Shown here in pieces: positions 34,830-43,310 of a stretch of DNA of 64,000 bases. The notes beneath the pieces are model-generated. The model was not told the origin of the DNA. It was given only the letters and a program-made list of their open reading frames with translations, and did not search any database. Position numbers and translations under genes: made by a program. This DNA comes from DASUPK01 sp963804595 (GTDB lineage: Bacteria; Actinomycetota; Thermoleophilia; Solirubrobacterales; 70-9), in contig CAWDQZ010000023.1 in NCBI GenBank assembly GCA_963804595.1, positions 1 to 64,000 of the forward strand, in the 5' to 3' direction. Within the stretch, counting starts at the first letter, position 1. Every line of letters starts with the position of its first letter.

Positions 34830-35764
34830 TCCGTCGGAGTGGACTCGATCTCGAAGTGCGTGATGCCCTGGAAATCGCGCAGGCGCTCGTCGATCTCGTC
34901 CTTGGTGAGGCGCTGGATGCGCTCGGTTCCGAAGTCCTCGACGTTGAACGAGGCGAGCACCGACCCATAGGCCATTGCCCGGCGGAGGATGCCGGGATCG
35001 AGCACCGAGTTCCCGGCGGCGCGCCGGCTGTCGAGGTAGCCGAGGAAGCCGCCTGCGAAGCAGTCGCCGGCGCCGGTCGGGTCGCGAACGTCCTCCAGCA
35101 GATAGCCGGGGATGGCGAAGAACTCGTCGGGGGAGAAGAGGGCTGCGCCATACTCGCCGCGCTTGGCGATCACCACGCCGGGCCCCATCTCCATCGCCGC
35201 TCGCGCAGCGCGAGCCAGGTTCGGCTCGCCGGTGAGCATCCTGATCTCGGCGTCGTTCAACATCAGGCAGTCCACCTCGGCGATCGCGGCGACCAGCGCG
35301 TCGCGCGCGCTCTCGAGCCAGAAGTTCATCGAGTCGAGGGCGGCGAACTCGGCATCGGACGATTCCCGGACTCGCCGCTGCAGCTGAGGATCGATGTTCC
35401 CCAGGAAGAGAAGCTCGGACCGCTTCGCGTCGTCTGAGAGCTTCGGGTCGAAATCGGCGAAGACGTTGAGTTTGGTGTCGTCGGTGTGAGCGACGTTCAT
35501 GTCGTACTCGTAGTGGGCCCGCCAGAAGAAGGTCTGGCCGCCCTCGATCCGCTCGATGTCATCGGTGATCACGCCCCGGTCCCGGAGGACCGCGAACTCG
35601 TCGTCGCCGAAGTCGTCGCCGACCGGCCCCACGACGCGCACCTCGGTGAAGAAGCTCGCGGCGAGGCTGAAGTGCACGGTGGATCCGCCCAGCATCCGGT
35701 CGCGCTCCCCGAATGGGGTGCGCACGGAATCGAACGCGATGCTGCCCACGACGGTCAGTGCCAT
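34826..35764 (-). CDS. PfkB-family carbohydrate kinase
   Basis: 312-residue ribokinase-fold sugar kinase. The substrate lid region is GGSTVHFSLAASFF near 27-40. The signature with anion hole and catalytic Asp is DPTGAGDCFAGGFLGYLDSR near 235-254. NDAEIRMLTGEP near 175 is the family's first C-lobe block. It phosphorylates a sugar or nucleoside with ATP, specificity unknown. ATG 35764 lies only 11 bases from the divergent GTG at 35776, so the two promoters overlap the opposite coding starts. Confidence 0.88.
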   Translation of the reverse strand: MALTVVGSIAFDSVRTPFGERDRMLGGSTVHFSLAASFFTEVRVVGPVGDDFGDDEFAVLRDRGVITDDIERIEGGQTFFWRAHYEYDMNVAHTDDTKLNVFADFDPKLSDDAKRSELLFLGNIDPQLQRRVRESSDAEFAALDSMNFWLESARDALVAAIAEVDCLMLNDAEIRMLTGEPNLARAARAAMEMGPGVVIAKRGEYGAALFSPDEFFAIPGYLLEDVRDPTGAGDCFAGGFLGYLDSRRAAGNSVLDPGILRRAMAYGSVLASFNVEDFGTERIQRLTKDEIDERLRDFQGITHFEIESTPTD

Positions 35765-35769
35765 ACGCT
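35764..35769 (+). promoter_or_regulatory. Leaderless promoter of the quinone-oxidoreductase gene
   Basis: TACGCT, six bases (TCGGGA), then GTG at 35776. The box overlaps the first base of the divergent kinase start codon. Confidence 0.6.
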
Positions 35770-35775
35770 TCGGGA

Positions 35776-36723
35776 GTGAAGGCTATTCAGATCGAGGAGT
35801 TCGGCGGGCCAGAGATGCTGAAACTGGTCGATCTGCCCGATCCGGAGCCCACCGACGGCATGGTGGTGGTGGACATCAACCGCTCCGGCGTCAACTGGGC
35901 CGACACGCACGCGATCCGCAATGAGTATCTGGCGGAGCAGGAGCTGCCACTCGTGCCCGGTGGGGAGATAGCCGGCACGACGAATGATGGCCGGCGCGTC
36001 GCTGCACTGCTCAACAATGGCGGCTACGCCCAGAAGGCGCTCGTCCCCGAGGCCTTCCTGGTTCCGCTGCCCGACGAGGTCTCCGACGAGCAGGCCGCCG
36101 GGCTGTTGCTCCAGGGCCTCACCGCACACGCCCTGCTCCACTACTGCGCCCACATCGAGGAGGGCGAGACGGTCGTCATCGAAGCGGCGGCGGGTGGAAC
36201 CGGGTCGCTGGCGATCCAGCTGGCGAAGCGCGCGGGCGCGAAGGTGATCGGCCTGGCCTCGAGCAAGGAAAAGCGAGCATTCGCCGAGAAGCTCGGGGCC
36301 GATGCAACCGCTGATTCCCGAGCTGGCGATCTGAAGGAGGCCATTCTCGAGGCCAACGACGGAGAGAGGGTCGACGTGGTCCTCCACATGTCGGGAGGCG
36401 GTTTCGAGGGGGAGCTGGCCTCACTCGGCATGCTCGGCCGCATCGTCGTGTTCGGCAACGCGGGACGGGAGCCCAGTGAGGTCCACACGAACTACCTCCT
36501 CCAGACTTCGAAGTCCGTGCTGGGGTTCTGGCTCGTTCCGCTGATCGCCCGGAAGCGAGAGTTGATCGCCTCGATGCTCGGCGATCTGCTCGGCGCGGTC
36601 GCCTCCGGCGATCTCGAGGTCATGATCGCCAACACCTACCCGCTCAGCGAAGCCGCACGGGCCCACGAGGACATCCAGGAGCGCCAGACGACAGGCAAGC
36701 TCCTGCTCGACCCGTCAGCCTGA
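35776..36723 (+). CDS. MDR-family NADPH:quinone oxidoreductase-like protein
   Basis: 315 residues from GTG 35776. It opens with MKAIQIEEFGGPEMLKLVDL (GTG-encoded Met), typical of QOR-type medium-chain reductases without zinc. The nucleotide-binding motif is AAAGGTGSLAIQLAKRAGAK near 143-162. The end ERQTTGKLLLDP is standard. Such enzymes reduce quinones or enones with NADPH. The long upstream frame extension (35713) is not coding. Its stop overlaps the helicase ATG as TGATG. Confidence 0.88.
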   Translation: MKAIQIEEFGGPEMLKLVDLPDPEPTDGMVVVDINRSGVNWADTHAIRNEYLAEQELPLVPGGEIAGTTNDGRRVAALLNNGGYAQKALVPEAFLVPLPDEVSDEQAAGLLLQGLTAHALLHYCAHIEEGETVVIEAAAGGTGSLAIQLAKRAGAKVIGLASSKEKRAFAEKLGADATADSRAGDLKEAILEANDGERVDVVLHMSGGGFEGELASLGMLGRIVVFGNAGREPSEVHTNYLLQTSKSVLGFWLVPLIARKRELIASMLGDLLGAVASGDLEVMIANTYPLSEAARAHEDIQERQTTGKLLLDPSA

Positions 36724-38195
36724 TGAACGACGACACTGAGGCCAGGGCGCGCGAAAGCGCGACCCGCGATGCGGAGCCGGTCGCGACCTCCTTCTCCGAC
36801 CTCGGCCTGTCCGAGGGACTCCTCCAGACGCTCGACGAGCTGGGCTACACCGAGCCCACACCGATCCAGGCGCGCGCGATCCCCGAGGTCCTCGGTGGCC
36901 ACGACGTGATCGGCCAGGCGCAGACCGGCAGCGGTAAGACGGCGGCGTTCGGGCTGCCGATGCTCGAGTACATCGACCCCGAGAACGAGGAGACTCAGGC
37001 GTTCGTCCTGACCCCCACCCGGGAGCTCTGCATCCAGGTGACGCAGGCGCTGCGCGCGTACGCCGAGCACCTCGACGGCGTCAACGTGGTCGCGGTCTTC
37101 GGCGGCGCGCCGATCCGCGACCAGCAGGCCAGGCTGCGCTCCGGCGCCCAGATCGTGGTCGCCACCGTGGGACGGATGATGGACCTGATCTCGCGCCAGT
37201 CGCTGGTACTGACCGCCGCCCGCTACGTGGTGCTCGACGAGGCCGACGAGATGCTCGACCTGGGCTTCATCGAGGACGTCGAGCGGATTCTGCGGATGTG
37301 CCCGAGCGGGCGCCAGACCCTGCTCTTCTCGGCGACGATGCCGGGCCCGGTCGCGAAGCTCGCCGAGCAGTACATGTACGACCCGGTCACGATCCGGGTG
37401 ACGCCGCGGAAGCTCACGGTCGATTCGGTGGAGCAGGCCTACGTGAGGGTCGAGCCGCGGAAGAAGCTGGAGCGCCTCGAGAACGTCCTGAGGGCGGAGG
37501 AGCCCGAGCAGGCGATCATTTTCGTGCGAACGAAGATCGGCGCGGCGCGGCTCGGCAAGCAACTGGCGGACGACGGGCTGCGGGTGAAGGCGCTGCACGG
37601 CGACCTCAGCCAGGGCCAGCGCGACGGGGTGATGATCTCGTTCAAGGAGCACAAGACACCGCTACTCGTCGCGACCGACATCGCGGCGCGTGGCCTCGAC
37701 ATCGAGCACGTCACCCACGTCATCAACTACGACATGCCGAACAACCCCGAGGTCTACGTCCACCGGATCGGGCGGACGGGGCGAGTGGGGCGGACGGGCA
37801 GGGCCATCACCTTCGTCACCTCGAAGCAGGAGGGCGAGCTGAAGGAGATCGAGCGGGTGGTGAAGGCGCACATCGGCGAGTGGGAGCCTCCCGAGGAGCG
37901 GCTCGAGCACGCTCCGGCGCCGCGCCGCCACGAGGGGCCGCCTCCCGAGCCCACCAACGGCTCCGTGAAGCTCTTCGTGAACCGCGGCAAGCGCGGCGGG
38001 ATCAGCGAGGAGGACCTGACCTGGGCGCTCCGCGAGGGCGCCGTCCTGCCGGAGGACGCGATCCGCTCCATCCGGGTGATGGACCGCTTCTCATTCGTCG
38101 AGGTGGCCGCCGATCAGGCGGAGCGTGCCGTCGAGTACCTCGACGGCACCAAGCTCAAGGGCAAGCAGATCCGGATGGAGATCGCCCGCAGCTAG
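36723..38195 (+). CDS. DEAD-box RNA helicase with DbpA RNA-binding domain
   Basis: 490 residues. The Q motif (SFSDLGLSEGLLQTL) is followed by Walker A AQTGSGKTAAFGLPML (about 61-76), VLDEADEMLDLGFIEDVE, SAT (LLFSATMP) and motif VI HRIGRTGRVGRTGRAI. The C-terminal 75 residues (VKLFVNRGKRGGISEEDLTW onward) form a DbpA-type domain that in DbpA/CsdA relatives binds structured RNA such as 23S rRNA. It probably acts in ribosome assembly or RNA decay. It is translated in a TGATG overlap with the upstream reductase. Confidence 0.93.
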   Translation: MNDDTEARARESATRDAEPVATSFSDLGLSEGLLQTLDELGYTEPTPIQARAIPEVLGGHDVIGQAQTGSGKTAAFGLPMLEYIDPENEETQAFVLTPTRELCIQVTQALRAYAEHLDGVNVVAVFGGAPIRDQQARLRSGAQIVVATVGRMMDLISRQSLVLTAARYVVLDEADEMLDLGFIEDVERILRMCPSGRQTLLFSATMPGPVAKLAEQYMYDPVTIRVTPRKLTVDSVEQAYVRVEPRKKLERLENVLRAEEPEQAIIFVRTKIGAARLGKQLADDGLRVKALHGDLSQGQRDGVMISFKEHKTPLLVATDIAARGLDIEHVTHVINYDMPNNPEVYVHRIGRTGRVGRTGRAITFVTSKQEGELKEIERVVKAHIGEWEPPEERLEHAPAPRRHEGPPPEPTNGSVKLFVNRGKRGGISEEDLTWALREGAVLPEDAIRSIRVMDRFSFVEVAADQAERAVEYLDGTKLKGKQIRMEIARS

Positions 38196-38590
38196 GCGCC
38201 GTCGACGCCGTTCCCGACACCCGAGTTCCCCGCCAGCTCCTCGATCTTCCCGATCAGGTCCTCCCACTCGAAGGGCTTCGGGATGGCGTCGGAAGCGCCG
38301 AGAGAGCGCATCCGGTCGGGCTCCTGGGCGTCGAGGTGGGCGGAGATAATCAGGACGGGGATCTTGGAACCCGACTTCTGGAGCTCCTCGAGCACCTCGG
38401 TTCCCGACATGTTCGGCATCATCGCGTCGAGGAGGATGACGTCGGGTTCCTGGGAGCCGGCCTCCCTGAGCCGCTCGAGGGCCTCGAGGCCGTCGGTCGC
38501 CGTGACCACGTCGTAGCCCTCCATCTCCAGACGCCGCTGGAGCATCAGCAGAACCGTCTCTGAGTCGTCAGCGACGAGGAGTCGGGTCAA
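38192..38590 (-). CDS. Single-domain response regulator (CheY-like)
   Basis: 132 residues, receiver domain only. The acidic pair is Asp8-Asp9, the phospho-acceptor is Asp55 in VILLDAMMPNMSG, Ser83 is the switch residue, and Lys105 sits in AIPKPFEW. There is no output domain, so it works through protein contacts. ATG overlaps the histidine-kinase stop by four bases (38587-38590), so that kinase is the probable phosphodonor. The stop shares CTAG with the helicase gene. Confidence 0.92.
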   Translation of the reverse strand: MTRLLVADDSETVLLMLQRRLEMEGYDVVTATDGLEALERLREAGSQEPDVILLDAMMPNMSGTEVLEELQKSGSKIPVLIISAHLDAQEPDRMRSLGASDAIPKPFEWEDLIGKIEELAGNSGVGNGVDGA

Positions 38591-40098
38591 GTGGCTGCTC
38601 CCGCTTTCGTCCTGCTCGCGGGTTCCGTCCGCGTCGGTCGGCCATCCTTGGCGATCGGCAGCACGAAGCGAAAGGTAGCGCCCTCACCTTGGGTCGAGTT
38701 TGCGGAGATCGCGCCGCCGTGGAGATCCACGAGCGACTTCGCGATTGCGAGTCCGAGGCCCGTTCCGCCCACCTCCTGAGTCTCGCCGCTTTGTGCCCTC
38801 CAGAAACGGTCGAAGACGTGCTCGAGCTCCTCCTCACCGAGCCCCGGGCCGTCGTCCGAGACAGCGAACTCGATCTCATCACCCACCCGCGTGGCCGCGA
38901 GCTTCACCTCGGCACCCTCATGCGCGTACTTGTTCGCATTCGTCAGGAGGTTGGCGAGCACCTGCCCGATGCGGTGCTCGTCCGCCTCGATCTCGGGAAG
39001 GTCCGGCTCGACGCTCACCGTGAAGTTCTGGCCGCGCTCCTCGAAGTGGGGCCCCATCTGGCGCCCGACCCGCTGGACGAGCGGGCCCACCGGGGTCGGC
39101 GTGGGCTCGATGCGGAGCTTGCCGGCGTCGCTCCGGGCGAGGTCGAGGAGGTCGTTGATCATCTTCTGGAGCTGCGCGGAGCTCTCCGCGATCACCTCGG
39201 CGGCCTCGTACTGGCGGGCGTTCAGAGACTTCCTCTGGGCGGTCAGCATCTCGGCGAAACCCTTGACCACGGTCACCGGAGTGCGCAGCTCGTGCGAGAC
39301 CGTGAGCACGAAGTCGTCCTTCATCTGCTCGACCCGATCGCGTTCTCGTGCGTCGCGTTCGAGCGAGTTCGCCATCTCGTTGAAGGCGCGGCCGAGGGTG
39401 GCGATCTCCACTGGGCCACCGACCTCGACCCGCGTGCGCAGGTCGCCGCCCGCGAGCCGCCTGGCCCCCTCGACCAGCCGTCCGAGCGGCGCCCGCATCG
39501 AGTTGATCAGGCCGGAGAACAGGATGAGCGCGGCCAGCAGCGCCCCCGCCAGGCCCGCCGCCACCAGCAGCGTGGTATTTCGCGTCTCGGTGCGCGCGTG
39601 GTCGCGCGAGGAGTCACGAGCTTCCCGCGTGGTGTTGGCGAGCGCCTGCCCGCTGTCGGTGACGGACTTGGTCAACCTGCTCTCGACACCGGGCGGGGGG
39701 ATGTTGCCGTTTACCAGCGGCTGGGCCACCCTCTTGCGCCAGGCGGCCTCATTGGCAACCAGTTGGTCGAGATTGGCGGAGAGCTCGGCGTCGCTGCCGG
39801 TCAGATCCCGAGCGCGGCTGACGGTGTCAGAGAAGTTGGCGGCGGCGCGGTTGATCTCGGTCTGGCTCGGCAGCTTCTGCCCGGTCGGCGGCCTCACCGC
39901 CGCCTGCTCGAGGATGAAGGCGGAGCGGAGACTCTCGCTCTCCAGCTCGAGCTGGAAGAACCGGGAGATGTCGTCCTCGTAGTTGACCCGGACCTGAAAG
40001 AGCCGCCCGACCCCAAGCAGGGAAACAAGCAGGAGCAAAGCGAACAGCACCAGAAAGCCGATTCGCAAGCGCGAAGTCAGGGAAGGGTTGAATCTCAT
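38587..40098 (-). CDS. Membrane sensor histidine kinase
   Basis: 503 residues. TM1 (13-35) is followed by an extracellular helical sensor (36-175, four-helix/CHASE3-like) and TM2 (177-198), then HAMP (199-252). HisKA has phospho-acceptor His269 in VLTVSHELRTPVTVVKG. HATPase has N-box ANLLTNANKYAHEG, G1 SDDGPGLGEEE and G2 GGTGLGLAIAKSL. It senses an unknown envelope signal and should phosphorylate the coupled CheY-like protein. It is divergent from a glycine-rich secreted protein 55 bases away. Confidence 0.93.
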   Translation of the reverse strand: MRFNPSLTSRLRIGFLVLFALLLLVSLLGVGRLFQVRVNYEDDISRFFQLELESESLRSAFILEQAAVRPPTGQKLPSQTEINRAAANFSDTVSRARDLTGSDAELSANLDQLVANEAAWRKRVAQPLVNGNIPPPGVESRLTKSVTDSGQALANTTREARDSSRDHARTETRNTTLLVAAGLAGALLAALILFSGLINSMRAPLGRLVEGARRLAGGDLRTRVEVGGPVEIATLGRAFNEMANSLERDARERDRVEQMKDDFVLTVSHELRTPVTVVKGFAEMLTAQRKSLNARQYEAAEVIAESSAQLQKMINDLLDLARSDAGKLRIEPTPTPVGPLVQRVGRQMGPHFEERGQNFTVSVEPDLPEIEADEHRIGQVLANLLTNANKYAHEGAEVKLAATRVGDEIEFAVSDDGPGLGEEELEHVFDRFWRAQSGETQEVGGTGLGLAIAKSLVDLHGGAISANSTQGEGATFRFVLPIAKDGRPTRTEPASRTKAGAAT

Positions 40099-40127
40099 CT
40101 TTTTTGCTGAGGCCCGTTGGAAGCCCT

Positions 40128-40133
40128 TAGACT
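40128..40133 (+). promoter_or_regulatory. -10 box of the Gly-rich protein gene
   Basis: TAGACT, 20 bases before ATG 40154. Unlike the leaderless genes, this one has room for AAGGGG as ribosome site. Confidence 0.45.
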
Positions 40134-40153
40134 ACGCCCGCAAGGGGACCACC

Positions 40154-40705
40154 ATGGGTAATGGATTGCTTGCGTCATGGCGCCGCCGGATCGTGGCGCG
40201 AGGATTTGCCGGTGCGGTTCTACTGGCCGTTCCGGTCGCCGTCGCCGCCGCGATCGGCTTCGGGACGGGGTTCTCGGGCGTCACCGGCGGGCTCTCCGCG
40301 GTCATCGGCGGCCCGAGCGGCGCCCCGGGCTCGGCGGCCGCCAAGCACACCAGAAGCCTGAACCAGGCGGTCCTCGCACTCGCCAGCAGCTCCACCGGCC
40401 CGAGTTCGAACTCCGGCGGGGGCGGCTCGGCGGGCGGGGGCGGCGGCAACGGCGCTGGCGGTGGCTCGACCGGAACCGTCGGCGGCTCCGGTACGGGTAC
40501 GGGCGCGAGCACTGGAGCGGGCTCCGGTGTCTCGGGCGGCGGTTCCACGAGCCCCTCGACCCCCTCGATCCAGACACCGAGGGCTCCGAGCGTCCCGCTT
40601 CCCGGCGGGGGCAGCACCGGGAACGCCACCGACTCGGTCAACGGCACCGTCGACAACGTCGTCGGCGGCGTCAACAACACGCTCAACGGCCTGCTCGGCA
40701 AGTAG
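40154..40705 (+). CDS. Secreted Gly/Ser/Thr-rich low-complexity protein
   Basis: 183 residues from ATG 40154. An N-terminal basic stretch and hydrophobic segment (WRRRIVARGFAGAVLLAVPV) is a signal peptide or anchor. Residues about 78-150 are a Gly/Ser/Thr repeat region, and a Pro-rich stretch leads to an Asn/Val-rich end (VNGTVDNVVGGVNNTLNGLL) built of near-repeats. It looks like a wall-spanning or surface protein and no enzyme domain is present. The upstream in-frame ATG at 40088 lies within the divergent kinase start and is less likely. Confidence 0.65.
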   Translation: MGNGLLASWRRRIVARGFAGAVLLAVPVAVAAAIGFGTGFSGVTGGLSAVIGGPSGAPGSAAAKHTRSLNQAVLALASSSTGPSSNSGGGGSAGGGGGNGAGGGSTGTVGGSGTGTGASTGAGSGVSGGGSTSPSTPSIQTPRAPSVPLPGGGSTGNATDSVNGTVDNVVGGVNNTLNGLLGK

Positions 40706-40759
40706 GGGGCCTTCGGACTGCCTCGGGGTGCTGCCCGATAGAACGGGTGCCACCTAGCG

Positions 40760-41608
40760 GTGGCGCCTCTGATCTACAGCCTTGCTTCGGCGGCCTCCTG
40801 GGGGATCTCCGACTTCCTCGGTGGGCTCCAGACCCGGCGGCTGCCCGTGCTCGCGGTGCTGGCCGTCTCACAGCCCGCCGGATTGGTCCTGGTCGCACTC
40901 GTGATTGCCCTCACCGGCGCCGACCCGATCTCCGCGGGCAAGCTCGCCATCGCCTTTCTGGCCGGCGCCGCCTCGCTCGGAGGGCTGGCGGCCTTCTATT
41001 CGGCGATGGCGATGGGCACCGTCAGCGTGGTCGCTCCGATTGCGTCACTCGGTGTGATCGTGCCCGTCGTCATCGGGCTGGCCGAGGGGGAATCGCCCGC
41101 TGCGATCCAGCTCGCCGGCCTGGTCCCCGCGATCGCCGGGGTGGTCGTGCTGAGCTACGAGGAGCGGCCCGAACAGCCCGAGAGTGCCAAGACGGCTCGT
41201 CTCTCGGTCGTTCTCGCGATCGTGGCCGGCCTCGGCTTCGGGATCTTCTTCACCGGCCTCGACGCGGCGGCGGCGGACCGGCCTGGATGGGCGATCCTGG
41301 CGGTGCGCATCGGCGGCGTCGCCACGGTTCTCGCGGCGCTGCTCGCGACTCGGACCCGCTTCGACGGTGTGGGGGCCGTCTGGCCGGTGCTGATTGTGAT
41401 CGGTGTGTTCGACGCGCTCGCCAACGCCCTCTTCGCGATCGCGTCGACGAAGGGAGTGCTTCCGGTGGTGGCCGTCGGCAGTTCGATGTACCCGGCGTTC
41501 ACCGTGGCCCTGGCCCATGCCGTGCTCGGCGAACGCCTGGCGAGGCTGCAATGGCTGGGCGTGATCCTGGCGCTTGCCGGGGTGGCGATGATCGCCGCCG
41601 GAAGCTAG
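40760..41608 (+). CDS. EamA/DMT-family transporter
   Basis: 282 residues in ten hydrophobic helices forming two EamA repeats. The first ends near YSAMAMGTVSVVAPIASLGV, the second near AIASTKGVLPVVAVGSSMYP and GERLARLQWLGVILALAGV. The family exports amino acids or metabolites. The substrate is unknown. GTG start at 40760, 55 bases after the Gly-rich protein. The stop shares CTAG with the HAD gene. Confidence 0.88.
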   Translation: MAPLIYSLASAASWGISDFLGGLQTRRLPVLAVLAVSQPAGLVLVALVIALTGADPISAGKLAIAFLAGAASLGGLAAFYSAMAMGTVSVVAPIASLGVIVPVVIGLAEGESPAAIQLAGLVPAIAGVVVLSYEERPEQPESAKTARLSVVLAIVAGLGFGIFFTGLDAAAADRPGWAILAVRIGGVATVLAALLATRTRFDGVGAVWPVLIVIGVFDALANALFAIASTKGVLPVVAVGSSMYPAFTVALAHAVLGERLARLQWLGVILALAGVAMIAAGS

Positions 41609-42243
41609 CCGGGGCGCTGGGCCGCGACGTCGAGCTCGATCCCGGTCAACTCGGTCAGCCTGGCGATGGTCTCGGCTGCGCTGCGGTGGAGGACGGCGGT
41701 CATCCCGACGGCCTCGGCTCCCTCGCAGTTCTCGCGCAGGTCGTCGACGAAGATGCACTCCTCGGGCTTCACCTCGAGCCGATCGGCGGCCAGCCGGTAG
41801 ATCTCGGGCTGGGGCTTGTGCATGTGGACCTCGGCGGAGATCACGGCCGTGTCGAAGAGCTCGGTCAGCAACTGGCGGTCGTAGTGGTCGGTACTCCACG
41901 AATTCGAGATCAGCCCGGTGAGCGTGCCCGAGCCCCGGAGCGCCTTGCAGGCGCTGACCATCGCCACGTCGGGCTGCATCCCCTCGAACATGCTGTCGAT
42001 CAGCCCCTCGGGGTCCTTGAGCCCAAGGCGGCGACCGAACTTCGATTCGAACTCGCCCTCGGTGAGCTCGCCGGTCTCCAGCCCGCGCAGGTCGGCCAGA
42101 GCTTCGGGGTCATGCCGAAAGAGATTCTTGATCGTGTCCGGATCGAGCCCCTCGTTGCGGAGGAACTCGGCGAAGCTGTCCCAGACCGAGGTGGTCAGGA
42201 CACCGCCGAAATCGAAGAAGACAGCCGCATATGCTCTCGGCAT
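41605..42243 (-). CDS. HAD-superfamily hydrolase (ACAD10-N/epoxide-hydrolase-N-like)
   Basis: 212 residues from ATG 42243. Motif I is FFDFGGVLTTSVW, with the nucleophile Asp but Gly in place of the second Asp, as in the HAD domain of mammalian ACAD10 and soluble epoxide hydrolase. Motif II is LISNSW, and motif IV is FVDDLRENCEGAEAVGM. The start codon overlaps the divergent APH-kinase ATG within CATG at 42241-42244. The -10 TAGCCT lies eight bases upstream, inside the kinase gene. A phosphatase partner to that kinase is a reasonable inference. An upstream extension to 42474 is antisense to the kinase and not coding. Confidence 0.88.
   Translation of the reverse strand: MPRAYAAVFFDFGGVLTTSVWDSFAEFLRNEGLDPDTIKNLFRHDPEALADLRGLETGELTEGEFESKFGRRLGLKDPEGLIDSMFEGMQPDVAMVSACKALRGSGTLTGLISNSWSTDHYDRQLLTELFDTAVISAEVHMHKPQPEIYRLAADRLEVKPEECIFVDDLRENCEGAEAVGMTAVLHRSAAETIARLTELTGIELDVAAQRPG
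42230..42235 (+). promoter_or_regulatory. Leaderless promoter of the APH-kinase gene
   Basis: TATGCT, six bases (CTCGGC), then ATG 42242. The box lies inside codons 3-5 of the divergent HAD gene. Confidence 0.65.
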
Positions 42244-43300
42244 GGAGGAGCAGGCTAACGAGGCGACGACGGACGCTGCCCCGGACGGGATCGACCGCGC
42301 GGGGATCGAGGGCTGGTTCGAGGAGAACGTCCCCGAGGTGGAGCTGCCGCTCAGCTTCGATCGGATCTCCGGCGGGCGCTCGAACATGACCTTCGGTGTG
42401 CGGGACCCCGCGGGGCACGCCTGGGCGCTGCGCCGGCCGCCGCTCGGCAAGCGGCTCGGGTCCGCCCACGACATGGGACGCGAGTTCTATGCGATCTCCT
42501 CCCTCCAGGACACGCCCGTCCCGGTCCCGCCCGTGGTCGGGCTCTGCGAGGACGAGGAGGTGAACGGCGCGCCCTTCTACGTGATGGGTTTCGTCGAGGG
42601 ACCGATCCTGCGCTCGGCCCAGGACGCGGAGACGTTCGACGAAGGCGAGCGGAGGGCGATCGGAGAGCGCGTCGTGGACACGCTCGTCGCGATCCACGAG
42701 GTCGATCCCGGCGAGGTCGGGCTCGGGGAACTGGGCCGCAAGGAGGCCTACGTCGAGCGGCAGCTGCGGCGCTGGCAGGGCCAGTGGGAGAAGTCGAAGA
42801 CGCGCGAGCTGCCCTCGGTCGACGAGGTGCACGAGCGTCTCTCCGCCCGCATCCCCGAACAGGGACCGGCGACGATCGTCCACGGCGACTACCGGCTCGA
42901 CAACATGATCCTCGCGCCCTCCGGCGAGGTCGCGGCGGTCGTCGACTGGGAGCTCTGCACGCTCGGCGATCCGCTCGCGGACGTCGGCATGCTGCTCGTC
43001 TACTGGTCGGAGGCGGGCGACGACTTCATGCCGCTCTTCGCCCCGGCGACGATCGCGCCGGGATTTCCCAAGCGCGCCGATGTTCGTGAGCGCTACGCGG
43101 AGCTGTCGGGACGCGACCTGAGCCAGATCGACTTCTTCGTCGCCCTCGGCTACTGGAAGCTGGCGATCATCCTCGAGGGGGTCTACGCCCGCTATGCGTC
43201 CGGGCAGTACGGCAAGACCGACGAGGGTTTCCAGGAGTTCGCGAAGATCGTCGAGAGGCTGGCCGACGCGGCGAAGGACGCAACCGACCGGCTGCCCTAG
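42242..43300 (+). CDS. APH-family phosphotransferase (ACAD10/11 kinase-domain-like)
   Basis: 352-residue aminoglycoside-phosphotransferase-fold kinase. GGRSNMTFGVRD and RRPPLGKRLGSAHDMGREF are the nucleotide-site opening typical of ACAD10/11-type APH domains. The catalytic loop is IVHGDYRLDNMIL, with Asp and Asn, and the metal site is VVDWELCTLGDPLADVG. In mammals and in the bacterial levulinate pathway such kinases phosphorylate the 4-hydroxyl of 4-hydroxyacyl-CoA. That role is inferred here from resemblance and from the ACAD11-like gene 3 kb away. Leaderless ATG start. Confidence 0.88.
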   Translation: MEEQANEATTDAAPDGIDRAGIEGWFEENVPEVELPLSFDRISGGRSNMTFGVRDPAGHAWALRRPPLGKRLGSAHDMGREFYAISSLQDTPVPVPPVVGLCEDEEVNGAPFYVMGFVEGPILRSAQDAETFDEGERRAIGERVVDTLVAIHEVDPGEVGLGELGRKEAYVERQLRRWQGQWEKSKTRELPSVDEVHERLSARIPEQGPATIVHGDYRLDNMILAPSGEVAAVVDWELCTLGDPLADVGMLLVYWSEAGDDFMPLFAPATIAPGFPKRADVRERYAELSGRDLSQIDFFVALGYWKLAIILEGVYARYASGQYGKTDEGFQEFAKIVERLADAAKDATDRLP

Positions 43301-43310
43301 GGTCCCCCGC

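Noticed and set aside
40380..40560. Short tandem repeats (GGCGG/GGCTCG units) as a CRISPR or VNTR
   Set aside because: They are codons of a Gly/Ser-rich protein segment. There is no regular repeat-spacer structure.
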